A DNA stretch of 64,000 bases from Paramacrobiotus metropolitanus (Eukaryota > Tardigrada > Eutardigrada > Parachela > Macrobiotidae), in NCBI RefSeq assembly GCF_019649055.1, contig NW_026570249.1, positions 1 through 64,000 of the forward strand. Reading direction: 5' to 3'. A program made the position numbers and the translations under genes. Shown here one piece after another: positions 23,563 through 33,651 of this stretch (position 1 is the stretch's first letter; every line of letters starts with the position of its first letter). The notes beneath the pieces are model-generated. The model worked only from the letters and a program-made list of their open reading frames with translations, ran no database searches and was not told the origin of the DNA.

Positions 23563-26500
23563 TCAAACACATTTGATTTGAACGAAAAGCGTGGATAGGT
23601 CCAACTTCCGTTCATCGGGTCCGAGAAGGTTAACATGATGATAGCCTAAAAAGCGTCGAAAGTCAGTAGGACAAAGGTACCCTCAAAAACATCGCTTTTT
23701 TTTAAAAGCTACAACTTCAGCGTATTATCTTATCTAGTTTTTCTAATGAAAAATAATATAAAACAACGGTGTCGGCTAACTGTAAAATTGTTAGGATTTC
23801 TGACGCTTACAAAAAAGTCTTACCTCGCTGCACACAAGCAACCGGGATATTATACTGAGCAATCAAACACCGACTTCGATAATCCATATCTCGAATCTCG
23901 AACCGTAATACCGCCAGATCAACATTCCGAATATCGAAAGAAAATTCCTTGTTCCAAACTGGGTTAAACCCTAAGCACGACATACAGCATTTGCGCATCA
24001 TTCTATTTCTTCCCAGCCGAACCAACGTTCTCACCGTTATTCTTAACAGGCACTGTCGCCATCACCTCACAGTCTTCCGGGCATCCATAAATCTCCACAA
24101 CCACAAAAGGATCAGATATCTCTTTTTCCCCGGCCACCGGCAGCTTGGGCAACTGCTGGGCACTGATGACTCTCACTGTGAGCTGCATCCGGCGGCTTTC
24201 ACCTGGCGCGCTCGTAATGTTGCGCATATGCTCCGGCTTCAAGATATAGCCGCATCCACCGTTATTGCCGAAGAAAGCCCGGTAGATCTGCGTTTCTTTG
24301 GATTTATCCTGATAATTAAATGCCACAATCTGACAACCGGCATCCATGGCAGGAATGGGATTCATGTTGCTAGAGTCGGTACGGATACCGGCGGGATAAA
24401 TGCGCACTAGATGCTGCGAGCAATGGCGGACAAAATCATCCCGCATGTTGCTGACCAGGGTGCGCATATTCGGCTCAGCAATATTATCCATTCGGTAATA
24501 CTTCCCTACAAAGACAAGGTCCAAAGTAACGTCGTAAATATCCGTGCAACCATTTAAAACCACCATTCACCGCGCTAATAAACCACTTTAAAACCACCAC
24601 CGCACTAATAAACCACTGTGTGTGGGCAACTTCCACTGGTTAATTTTAAAAAAATAACGAGGACCGAAGAAAAGTTTGCATAGATTACTCGCACGCACAG
24701 TATCTTTTTAAGCAACAATATCTTGCTTCATCGTGCATGCTTCGTTTATGTACCGTAATTCCAATTTCCTACTTATTCGTAATTTCAAATACCGTCGTCT
24801 CTGGCATAGAGAAATCCTCTAAACTCTCCTTCCTTAATGAAGACGCAGTCCGAAAAAGCTTTGGCTATCTGAAACTTGCGGCGTTTATCCTTCTCATGAT
24901 GGCTAAACTTGACACGATAATGGGCGAACCGCTGCTCCCAGTCAGATTCATCCGTAAATGGTTCATAGATGGACAGGAAAGACATTTCGGAGTCGTCCTC
25001 TTGGTCGCTCACACACCCTTCCTTAACCTCGTAGAATTCAGCATCGTCAATAGCACCCGGAGGAAGCTTCTTGGCTGCCAAGAGGACACAGTTTCGCAGT
25101 TGTTCCGGAGAAGGGAGATTGTTCATATCCGCACTTTCCTTCTCGCCGACAAACAGCTGTTCCTTCAAAATATCTTTCAAGTATTCCGCCATCCGTCGCT
25201 GCTGTTTAACGGAGCAGTGGTTCTCCAGCGAAAGAATAAGAGGATAACTGTTTCATTAGAAACAAATAAGGTTTCACACTACTTCATAATTTTCGCGATT
25301 AAAAGAGCGATTTTTAATAATTCGTTCAGTGTCAGGCGATCGGAAGATCTACGACACAGCACAATAAAACAGAAACTTAATGCATACTCAGAATTAATAA
25401 AAGCATAGGATTTAATGGCTTTCAAGGCGTGTTTGAATTCCATCTTTGTGGTTAGTGTAAACCCGTGAGTGATCATGGGCTCTCCATCCGGCCCATCCCA
25501 ACAATCCACTGCAATGCGAGCAGCGGTTTATTCACCTGTTACGGCCTAAAACTATCTTTTCATATACATATACAGTGAAACGCATTACGTAAGACTAACA
25601 AGTTAAAATAACGTAAGAATAACACATAATAAGTTGTCACACAGGTAGTTACCGGTAAGGAAGATTTATTGATATGTAGGTCAGTGTAAATTTTGTAAAA
25701 ACTTACATTCAAGACATCGACATCCGGTTAAAATCGCTGAGATGTATCCTTCAATGCTTGTTGCACCAACTAGCTGCTTGTCCAATAAATACGTGTTGTG
25801 CTATCAAAAATTCAGCTGCATTTCCGAAGTTACGATCAGATCATGCCGATACACTTACCGAGGAAGCGATATAGTAATTCTGCAAAGGCTGTGTCATATC
25901 CTGGTAAACGGCTTGAAAATCTGGGTTGAACAGTCCCAAACGTGAACTTAACATTAAATCACGGAAACCTAAACCAAATTACTAATTACTGTTAAAGTTG
26001 TCAAAACGAAATGGAATTTTTTGCAGTGCGACTGCAAAATTTAGTAGTTACCGCTAAGACTCAACAGCTTGTTATCCCGATTTTCCTGAATGGGCTCAAA
26101 TGTCTGGATCATCCATTCACAGGTTTCCACAAGGCTCGGTCCAGGATCACATTTATCATCACGCGCTTCTTGCTCAGTAAAGAGAAAGTTCTTCAGATCA
26201 TTCACAGTCCAGAAGTCATACAATTCGGAAATGTACCTGTAAAGTATAAAGCATGATAAAGTATAAGCAGACAGATCTTCCACCGCGCTGTAGCTTACTG
26301 GCGAAAAATGTCCTTTAATTCCGGACGTTCGGATAAGAGCAGGTAAAACCGATGGAAACCTTTCATGTCCAGTGCATACAGTCCACTTAAAGTTCTGGTT
26401 GTTCCGGCTGCCTAAGAAGTCATTTCGATAGAACATCGACATCAAAATACCAAGTTAGCAAAACACAACTTTTGGTAATTAATACAGTTTAAAATGAAAA

Positions 26501-27940
26501 ACACAGTACGTAAACATCAGCTTGTGTTCTATTAAACTGTTCCCGGAGCAAGTAAAAATAAATCGAAGGAAATCACAATTTCGTTAATATTTCAGAAAAC
26601 AACCGGGCCACCAAGGCCACTACAAATCAAAAGAATAAATCCCTAAAAGCTCACCTGAAATATTTCCATGGCCTGTTGGCGAGAGATTTTCAGGTTCAGT
26701 CGGTCCATAAGTGTCATACATTCTTCGAAATTCAAAAGACCATCAGCAGATCGATCAGCCGCCACAAAGCTCTTTCGCAGCCACCTATTGTAAACGCAAA
26801 ACATAAGACAAAAACAACGATTGGTGAATGCCGGCTTTCTCCATAACAAGGCGCTTTTCTCTATGCACCGTCGATAAATCAATGTTGTACACACATTTCC
26901 AAGCGTTTTTCCCGTTCCACTTGTTGCTTTTCATCGATCAGACGGCGCATGACATTAATCCACTTATCGCAGACATCTTTATCCGGCGCAATGAGATCCA
27001 ATGCTTTACCGGAGGAAAGCACAATGGAGAAGCAGATGTCTTCCGGATATTTGCGGACAAAGCGTGCCGACTTTTCGCGCCGATTAAATCCATCGGTGGA
27101 ATAGCCAGCACGGACTTCCTTAACTTCGTCCAAATCCACTGTCGAAAATAGATACAAAATTGCCAGCACATATTCAAAACATTAGTAGAAAATTCAAAAT
27201 ATTTGAAATTATTAAGGCAAAATAAAAACAGATTGCATGATCCTATTTTGCAGCAAATCACGGCAAATTTTGCAATATCGGCACTTCAACACGACTTCCC
27301 AAATTAATACTGTACGATCAGAACCTGTAGTAAAGAGCATACATCAGAAGTAACAGAAAATTAAAGAAAATTTATCTGACTTAAAAGCAGCGAAAAGATG
27401 GTGAAGCCCATGGTCAGGGTTTGTGTTCGGTATCACTTTAAGATTTACACAGACAAACTGTATCGTATGTGCAGAATTTCTAGAGTAGATTCGCGCCATG
27501 CAACATGAATGTCAAGGCCGAAACACTTTGTACGTACCTTGGCGATACTCAGATCTGGAGAAGCAAATCCATTTCCGCAGTGGGCAATAGCACAAATATT
27601 CCTTTTTGTTGTCGATGCAGTAGGTACGACGGTAAGTCCGGTGCGAGCCCAGCTTCAGCAGTGTATGTCCATCTTGGATGTCATGCAGAGCTCTTGTGTC
27701 TGTCAATGGACCAATACTCGTTTCAATGACCACCCGCTTTCGCATGAACGATTACGACATAATACTGGACGTTGTAGGATAAACCTCTAACGTAGATGTG
27801 CAAATTGGAAAACTTTAGGCGCTAAAATTAGAATAAAGTCTGCTCTGGTCAGAAACAATCGTACAAACAGCATCCTCATGATCATCCTTCTGTGGCTTCG
27901 GCTGTTCCTTCTTACTGCCGGAACGTCCCAGCGACGGCAT
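23563..27940 (-). CDS. Phosphoinositide phospholipase C, delta-type (copy B)
   Basis: A gene of about 13 exons with the full delta order. PH domain (about 27710-27538 and 27147-26893, QDGHTLLKL), EF-hand loop D-R-S-A-D-G (26787-26655), further EF region (26410-26050), X domain ([14 protein letters not shown], then HNTYLL, then [10 protein letters not shown] and THGFTLTT, 25930-25390), an acidic X-Y linker (25195-24830), Y domain ([23 protein letters not shown]) and C2 ([23 protein letters not shown], to TGA at 23563). Both catalytic His are present (HNTYL and THG). The enzyme cleaves PIP2 to IP3 and diacylglycerol at the plasma membrane under calcium control. The start is ATG at 27940; the first donor is uncertain. 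Confidence 0.88.
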
Positions 27941-28380
27941 TGGAATACTTAAACGTTAACAGAGATAGTCAAAATCAATTACAAATGCTGTGCTAAATGG
28001 AGTACGAAAATTTTACACTTGAACCTTTAATTTTCGAAAAAATAGTTTACACTTTTCACTTCAGAAAAACGAGCAAATGTGTAAAGTGTAAAACTGGAAA
28101 ACAATCAAAACGTGTTGCATTTAAAATGTGGGCAAACATTTTTCTTGAATGTGCAATCACAATGCATACCATACCAGATACGGTAGTAAGTACTGGGCGC
28201 GGAGCCTTTGTGTGCCGTACATTCACCAGCCCAGCCCAGAGAAGTCTTCAGTTTCCCCAGTGACCAGAAATCATAAATGCACAGAAAGTTTCAAGAAACA
28301 AGAACAATTAATGTACTTACGTTTTAATAATCTTAATTTTGACTTATTTCGTGATTGTTATTGTTGTTTGTTTTCCACAG

Positions 28381-28775
28381 CGTCTCAGCTGAGGTGATTT
28401 ACAATAAGCAGATGGCGGAAGATCGGATCGCCTCTCTTCGTGCAAAGATCCAGGCTCGTGATCTGATAGGCATACAGGCCCTGGAAGCGGTACTTACTCT
28501 GACACACAAGATACCGAAGAGAGTAATAAGTATGCAAGAGACCTGTGATGGATATGCAGTTGTTGTCGTTTTTGCAGGCACGATCTGCAATTCGTAAGCG
28601 AATAGAAGAGAATGCCCAATCTCTGGTTAGGGCAAAAAGAATCGTACAACGGGCTAAAGAATTAAATCGGAAGCATGAAAAGGGGAGCCAAGATTTTCCC
28701 TGTAAAAGGAAACAACGTCGCAAGTCTCCAAAGGATAAAAGCGATGATGGCGCGGACGTTACGACTGCAAACTAA
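28381..28775 (+). CDS. 3' exons of a small basic coiled-coil protein, unidentified
   Basis: Exon about 28381..28489 follows a pyrimidine-rich acceptor (TTTTCCACAG) and ends GCG|GTACTT. Exon 28578..28775 follows TTTTTGCAG in the same phase and ends with TAA. The joined product is helical and charged (RIASLRAKIQARD.., RSAIRKRIEENAQSL), then a Lys/Arg-rich tail (KRKQRRKSPKDKS) resembling a nuclear localisation signal. The frame is open upstream of the first ATG (28412), so earlier exons may lie between 27.99 and 28.3 kb. I do not recognise the family. The retrotransposon sits about 350 bases downstream, probably in or just past the 3' UTR. Confidence 0.5.
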
Positions 28776-29121
28776 CGTGGTTCGTCCCAAAGGGCAGTAC
28801 CCATCTGGACTGGAGCCTTCCTAGTTCCTGAAATAGCGTATGTTACTCGTATTTGGTGTTTCCGCACTTTGGAGTTGGTTTACAGTAGTGTGTTCCTTTG
28901 CATCGTATTGTGTGTTTCCCTACCGTATTTCTCCCATATGTGCCGAGACATAATACCCTTTTTAGCAGTTTATACTTTACCTTGTCGCTCTTATCTTCGA
29001 TTATTAAATCTTCCGCGCGATGAATGTTGTCGTATCCAAGAAGTACTGCGACATGATGTGGGTCTCGTTTTAAGCTGAAAATAGTTTAGCTGCATAAGGC
29101 AGTCAACTGTTTTCGCTGTTA

Positions 29122-29125
29122 TTAT
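29122..29125. repeat. Target site duplication, left
   Basis: ATTA lies directly outside the TG of the left LTR and is repeated at 43604-43607. A 4-bp duplication is usual for Ty3/gypsy integrases. Confidence 0.75.
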
Positions 29126-29403
29126 GCTGTACAGAGAAACGACAACGGAAACAACATCTCCTCGAAATAATCGCTTTTATTTCAATGAAATAAATGCTAA
29201 TCAGCATCAAAACAAATCTCTAAAGGTGAGAAAAAGGGCATGAAACCCAGAAAAGCTAGGAAACGATGTTAACGGTTCCTAGGTTGGCACTCGAATGGCA
29301 AACACGTTCAAGCGTGTTTGGAAAACTGGCGAATGGTGAGCCGATCCAATGATGGTGAGGCGAACACGCCACTATCCTGTGCGCTACGCACAGCACTCTG
29401 ACA
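29126..29403 (-). repeat. 3' LTR of the retrotransposon
   Basis: About 278 bp, matching 43325-43603 with a handful of differences (for example A/G in CCCAG(A/G)AAAG and a 1-base length change). It begins TG and ends CA. An inverted repeat ACACGTTCAAGCGTGT lies inside. Confidence 0.92.
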
Positions 29404-29960
29404 TGCAACGGGACGGGATGCCGAGGCCCCTTGAGGCTCAAAACAGGAATGAGAAAAAAACAGGGAAATGCGTGTTAAATGCAACGCAATGAGCAGTTTT
29501 TATTAAAAAAAAATGTGCCAATTATTCCATCACAGTTAGTGAGAACACACGCTGCAAAATGCGGCGTAAAATTAATCAAAACGAGTTCTAAACTCGTAAC
29601 AAAATTCCGGTAAATTTAATCCGATTTAATCCCATTCCACACGTTAATCCGTGTTGTTTTGCAGGTTTATTCCGGAGCTTTTCCTCCAATCATACGCATT
29701 GTTGCGTCGATCCACGACATATGTGCAGCTTAGTGCATCTACGGCAATTTATTCATTCGATTTATGCAATTAATGCACTACGGCAATTCTGAAACTGATT
29801 TGTGCACTGATTTGTGCGTCTACGGCAATTCGTTTCTGTAATGATTGAAATAAATTCAATCTGGTGCACTCGTTGGGCAACTTACGGCGATTAAATATCA
29901 GTATATACATTGTATACATTGTACGCTCTTGCGATTTTTATTTTAGCATTTAATGCTTTT
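29404..29960 (-). other. Retrotransposon 3' non-coding region with repeated TACGGCAATT motif
   Basis: About 0.56 kb between the last ORF and the 3' LTR. TACGGC(A/G)ATT recurs at 29739, 29779, 29821 and 29883, with a shorter form at 29962, spaced about 40-80 bases. No clear polypurine tract abuts the LTR on the coding strand. Confidence 0.6.
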
Positions 29961-30713
29961 TTACGGCATTTGTACCTGTGGTTCCGCATTCAATACATTA
30001 AGAGCATCGCTCAATACGGTGGACGTAGCTCTAGCTTCGTCGCTATCTTCACACATGTCAGCATCCACCTCAGCTGCGGGGATAAGAAAATACAACGGCT
30101 CATCGTCGTTGTCAGGAATCGTGACAACACAAATGTCCAATTCCAGAAGAGTCTTATCCGGGTTATCGGCGGCTATCAATTCCCGCTGTTTTTCCCGCAA
30201 AGCTTGCCGGGACGGGAAGAGAAAATTATTCTCTATCGACGGCTTCTCGTCCGTCTCCATCGCAGCTTCTTGCTCCGTTGTCTCAGGAGTTTCCTGAATT
30301 GTCAGTAATTCTACTGACGCGGTTACTTCATTCTGCGGCGTTCCGCTTGTCGGTGCTGGTATATTTGCAGTCTCCACTGCCGGTACGGTGGTTACGGTAT
30401 CAGCTGTTGGTACAGTCTTTGCTGTACTATCCGATACAACTGGCACAGCGTTAGCTATCTTCGGCGTTTCTTCACTTCTTACAGTGTCGTTCGACACTAT
30501 CGGTTTCTTCAGTCCAGGCTGGACTGTTTTACTGGTTGACGGAGTGTCAGGGGAATTTGGAGCGACTTTGCGCTTTCCCTGGTTCTGACGTTCAGCAAAT
30601 CGCTTAATGAGATCATAGATCCCGTCATAATGTCCATTATGGATAGCTTCGGTTCCCATCGATTTGCATAACTTGCAGAAGATCTTTAAGGACCTTTGCC
30701 TGCTGTTCCTCAT
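29961..30713 (-). CDS. Retrotransposon accessory ORF7
   Basis: Up to 250 codons. It overlaps the end of ORF6 in another frame; the likely start is the ATG at 30659, about 20 bases before the ORF6 stop, giving about 232 residues. The N-terminal part is basic (a KRFAERQNQGKRK stretch). The middle is a Thr/Val/Pro-rich low-complexity linker (repeated VPAVET and VPTADT-type units). The C-terminal third is acidic with a compact hydrophobic segment (LLELDICVVTIPDND). No family recognised. Its overlap with ORF6 suggests coupled translation. No signal peptide or membrane segment. Confidence 0.6.
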   Translation of the reverse strand: MRNSRQRSLKIFCKLCKSMGTEAIHNGHYDGIYDLIKRFAERQNQGKRKVAPNSPDTPSTSKTVQPGLKKPIVSNDTVRSEETPKIANAVPVVSDSTAKTVPTADTVTTVPAVETANIPAPTSGTPQNEVTASVELLTIQETPETTEQEAAMETDEKPSIENNFLFPSRQALREKQRELIAADNPDKTLLELDICVVTIPDNDDEPLYFLIPAAEVDADMCEDSDEARATSTVLSDALNVLNAEPQVQMP

Positions 30714-31485
30714 TAAGAGGCTCCCCCATACGATTAACGTAACTCTTTAATCGGCGATTCTGCTCAGCCTGACGATATGTCCGGGCATAATGATGAGCGT
30801 GGCAATTGCCCATTAACGCGGAGAGGATAACCAGAATATACTTCTTTAATCCCCATCCGATAGGGATGGTGTCCCATGTGATTTTCATGGGAGCTATCTT
30901 ACGCTGCATAGCGCAAGCGGCACGGCAGAAAAACCAGAACTTTGCTGGGTCCGTGTCCGGTAATATAAACTGAAGGAGGAATTCTTCCGGCTCTTCAGTA
31001 AATAGAATTTTGAATTGGGAAATTAATTCCCAGTCGACGACGGTAATCTCAATTAATTTATCTTTCAGCTGGGAAATATCCAGCGCACTGCGTAAACCAT
31101 AACGGCGCGGCGTTTCATATCGCCTGATCTCCATCTGGCGGAACAGATCAATTTTATACATATTAATCGAATTTTTGATACGAATATCGTATCCAATTAT
31201 ACGCATCAAGTCCAGCGTATCCGTGATGGCCTTGCCAATTTCCGCTCGCTGATCATCGTTGACGGTGCCAAGTACTGACACAACACGATCAATATATTGA
31301 TCAAGATCTCGACGAATAACGTCGATATCACGACGGATATGCTGTGGATGCGTCTTACGCTCGGGCATCAATAATACAGATGCGTCCGGCTGGTATTTAA
31401 CCGGTTCACCGCGCGTTGCGCGGACATTCCAGTTCGGCGTTTTCTTCTTCTGAAATTTAACAGCTGCATTCAGTTTACCAGGCAT
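30637..31485 (-). CDS. Retrotransposon accessory ORF6
   Basis: 282 codons from an ATG 11 bases after the ORF5 stop, so termination-reinitiation is possible. The product is mostly helical and globular, with a basic N-terminus and a helix (RRDIDVIRRDLDQYIDRVV). A hydrophobic core follows (FWFFCRAACAMQRK, then WGLKKYILVILSALMG) with a His-rich turn. There is one buried-looking hydrophobic helix but no signal peptide, so an envelope role is not supported. No homolog recognised. Its length and low repeat content suggest a folded protein under selection. Confidence 0.65.
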   Translation of the reverse strand: MPGKLNAAVKFQKKKTPNWNVRATRGEPVKYQPDASVLLMPERKTHPQHIRRDIDVIRRDLDQYIDRVVSVLGTVNDDQRAEIGKAITDTLDLMRIIGYDIRIKNSINMYKIDLFRQMEIRRYETPRRYGLRSALDISQLKDKLIEITVVDWELISQFKILFTEEPEEFLLQFILPDTDPAKFWFFCRAACAMQRKIAPMKITWDTIPIGWGLKKYILVILSALMGNCHAHHYARTYRQAEQNRRLKSYVNRMGEPLNEEQQAKVLKDLLQVMQIDGNRSYP

Positions 31486-31496
31486 TATATCGCCTT

Positions 31497-32525
31497 CTAC
31501 AAACGAGTTATCTGGGTTTTCCCCACGTTCGGTGAGTTATAAATAATCTTCTGCCGAGTTTTACCACTAGCATTGCTAGTGTTGCTAGAATAACTAGCAC
31601 CCGAGTTCGGCTCAGATTCGAAGACTGGTTCACTTACAGGTACGGGCTGCACTCGCAGCAATTGTAAGGACGGTTGTTGGTTTACTGGTGGCTTCCTGGT
31701 CAGCGGCGGAAGATTCGCTAACAACGGATTGGTTTGCCGTTGTTGTGGCTCTTTCGGTGCTGTTCCGGCTGGCCATGGACACGGAGTTATCGTTTTTGTC
31801 TCCGGGTCATATTTATAACTTCCACTGGGGAGATTTTGCTGAAGGTGAGCAATATGCTCAGGTGGCAAAGCACCCGGCGGTACTTGCAATGCCATGTTCG
31901 TATATCGAACTGGCTGTTGCTGCTGCTGCTGATATCCCGCTGGTGGCAGACTTTGCTGCTGGTATGGCTGCGGCGAAAACATAACTGACGGCTGCCATTG
32001 GCCATATGCTGGTTGTTGAGACGGCATTTGCTGTCCGCCGACATTCGTCGGATAATTCTGCAAATTGTGAGAATTATCTCTGTACGAGGAGGGTTGATTA
32101 CCCGTATTAACCGGGAATATCTCAAAATTCCCACAAGTACTATTCACAGGAATAGTTACCTGATTCGGTGGTGCTGTGATGCATTGCATCAAATTAGCGG
32201 TATTCCGTCCGAAGTTCTCCGGGTGAGTCGCACACGACCATTCGTCGGCTTGGTCACTGATGAACTTAACGGCGCTCTTGTGAATGCCATTATAGTAATA
32301 TGGCGAGGCGCAGACAATCGTCCAATACTCCGGCAGCGTTATGGTGCGATACGCATCCAGGCTGCGCATGAGTACTTCGTCGAACAATCGGGAGACAACG
32401 ACTTGCGGATTATCCGATCGGTAGTTGGGTCCCAGCGTGCATTCCACGCATTTACGGTTATTTGTATTGTTTAAACAACGATTGCAGGAGCGCATTGGCG
32501 CACAGGCATACGGTAATTCCTCCAT
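31497..32525 (-). CDS. Retrotransposon accessory ORF5, Cys-rich head and Gln/Pro-rich tail
   Basis: 342 codons from an ATG (32523-32525) that lies two bases after an ideal 3' splice site (ATTATTTGCAG). The N-terminal 35 residues hold six cysteines in pairs (C-x5-C-x2-C and C-x2-C spacing), which could bind zinc. Residues about 45-110 look globular with aromatics. The rest is low-complexity, Gln/Pro/Tyr-rich (including a run of six Gln) and probably disordered. No family recognised. The splice acceptor suggests it is made from a spliced subgenomic mRNA, in the way retroviral accessory genes are. Confidence 0.65.
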   Translation of the reverse strand: MEELPYACAPMRSCNRCLNNTNNRKCVECTLGPNYRSDNPQVVVSRLFDEVLMRSLDAYRTITLPEYWTIVCASPYYYNGIHKSAVKFISDQADEWSCATHPENFGRNTANLMQCITAPPNQVTIPVNSTCGNFEIFPVNTGNQPSSYRDNSHNLQNYPTNVGGQQMPSQQPAYGQWQPSVMFSPQPYQQQSLPPAGYQQQQQQPVRYTNMALQVPPGALPPEHIAHLQQNLPSGSYKYDPETKTITPCPWPAGTAPKEPQQRQTNPLLANLPPLTRKPPVNQQPSLQLLRVQPVPVSEPVFESEPNSGASYSSNTSNASGKTRQKIIYNSPNVGKTQITRL

Positions 32526-32640
32526 TTCTGCAAATAATTTAAAATAATTAAATTAAGCAGTATTTACGGCGTTTTAATATTATTGCGTAGTATACGCATC
32601 TAACCACCTCGGAGATACTTTTATTTAATTGTCTTCTTCA
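32526..32640 (-). promoter_or_regulatory. AT-rich spacer with probable 3' splice site before ORF5
   Basis: 115 non-coding bases, the only sizeable gap among the accessory ORFs. On the minus strand it ends in a T-rich tract and ATTTGCAG two bases before the ORF5 ATG. Confidence 0.5.
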
Positions 32641-32925
32641 CTAGCGTGGTCTAATACCACGGATAATACCATCCCCGCGATGCGGGTCATTCAGACCGAT
32701 TATTCTCGGGTCGCTAATCAAGCGACTTATCGCCAGACTTACGGCGTCATCTACTTGGTTAGCTATGGCTGGGCATACAGTCGCAATATACTGTATGATT
32801 TCGTCAGGCGATGATCCGAAGGGATCACCAATTTCTGCAATCGTTTTTACAACGATTTCATCCCACTCGGGAACTTTATCGAACTGCACTTTTTGCAGAA
32901 AAGATAAACCCTTACGACCGAAATA
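32641..32925 (-). CDS. Retrotransposon accessory ORF4, winged-helix-like, in frame with ORF3
   Basis: 94 codons open from the TAA that ends ORF3 (32926-32928), in the same frame and with no ATG. The core (WDEIVVKTIAEI..GSSPDEIIQYI..AISRLISD) has the helix-turn-helix spacing of the linker-histone globular domain and resembles the central part of ORF3. A short basic tail follows. It would be produced only by stop-codon readthrough or as an extension lost by mutation. Assignment to the H1/H5-like fold is by pattern, not by search. Confidence 0.5.
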   Translation of the reverse strand, partial: YFGRKGLSFLQKVQFDKVPEWDEIVVKTIAEIGDPFGSSPDEIIQYIATVCPAIANQVDDAVSLAISRLISDPRIIGLNDPHRGDGIIRGIRPR

Positions 32926-33651
32926 TTAAGACGGCGAAGTCTCGCCATTATAGCGGCGGGTTATTTGGGAATCTTCATACATCGTTCGAATCATCGACTG
33001 CACAGCGTACGGTTGATAAGTACCGAAATACTCGCTTATCCGCTGTGCTGTGGGATTTTCCCCTCTCTGTTCAATTTTATATATGGCGATTGCCAAATCA
33101 TTACGCGATGGCCGTGCCAACAAATTTTTCTGTTCATCCTGTGCTATGGGCCTTCGCCCGAATGGAACGCGCTTTGCGGGTGAATACGGTACTTCTTCCA
33201 CATGTTGACCGGTTAGTTCGGCAATCCTTTTGCGGTTAGTTTCCACTAGGGCATATCGCCCACTATTCCCGGCCAGGGCCGCATCTACGATTATTCCCGT
33301 GGCGATTGCCTCATTAACTGCGGTAGTGACATCTGAGTAACGCTGCTCAGGATTGACTGAGTCTAATGGCATTGTTAGGTACATATACCGAACAATCTCA
33401 TCAATGGTCGATCCACGAACATTATGGATGTCCCTAATGGCAATTGCCACTGCTTCTACCATTTTCTGCATGTTGTTGACTCTCATGTCGACATATCGAC
33501 TTTTACGATTTGCGGTTATCGCATATTTCATCGTTGGTGACCAATTTTCATAAACTTCCACCAACGTACCGCGCTCTGACGCTATTTTTACGATGGAAGC
33601 GTATTCCTCGGTATCAATAGGCCGGGGGGCCAAAATCTGTCTATATCTCTG
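32926..33651 (-). CDS. Retrotransposon accessory ORF3, linker-histone (H15)-like domains
   Basis: About 241 codons, open from the TAG that ends ORF2 (33652-33654), in the same frame. There is no ATG near the start; the first usable ones are well inside. Residues about 55-130 read like an H1/H5 globular domain: MVEAVAIAIRDI, then GSTIDEIVRYMYL, then AVNEAIATG.. and a closing GNSGRYALVE, the place where H1 has a Gly-Ser-Gly-x-(Y/F)-x-L strand. A second segment near the C-terminus (NDLAIAIYKIEQRGENPTAQRISEYF) has a similar helical pattern. Such domains bind DNA, so a role in compacting or targeting element DNA is possible. This is inference. Confidence 0.55.
   Translation of the reverse strand, partial: QRYRQILAPRPIDTEEYASIVKIASERGTLVEVYENWSPTMKYAITANRKSRYVDMRVNNMQKMVEAVAIAIRDIHNVRGSTIDEIVRYMYLTMPLDSVNPEQRYSDVTTAVNEAIATGIIVDAALAGNSGRYALVETNRKRIAELTGQHVEEVPYSPAKRVPFGRRPIAQDEQKNLLARPSRNDLAIAIYKIEQRGENPTAQRISEYFGTYQPYAVQSMIRTMYEDSQITRRYNGETSPS

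Noticed and set aside
24737-25408. 223-codon plus-strand ORF
   Set aside because: It is antisense to the X-Y linker exons of PLC copy B, which has clear domains on the minus strand.
31998-32474. 158-codon plus-strand ORF inside the retrotransposon
   Set aside because: Antisense to ORF5, which has an ATG, an upstream splice acceptor and a coherent protein.
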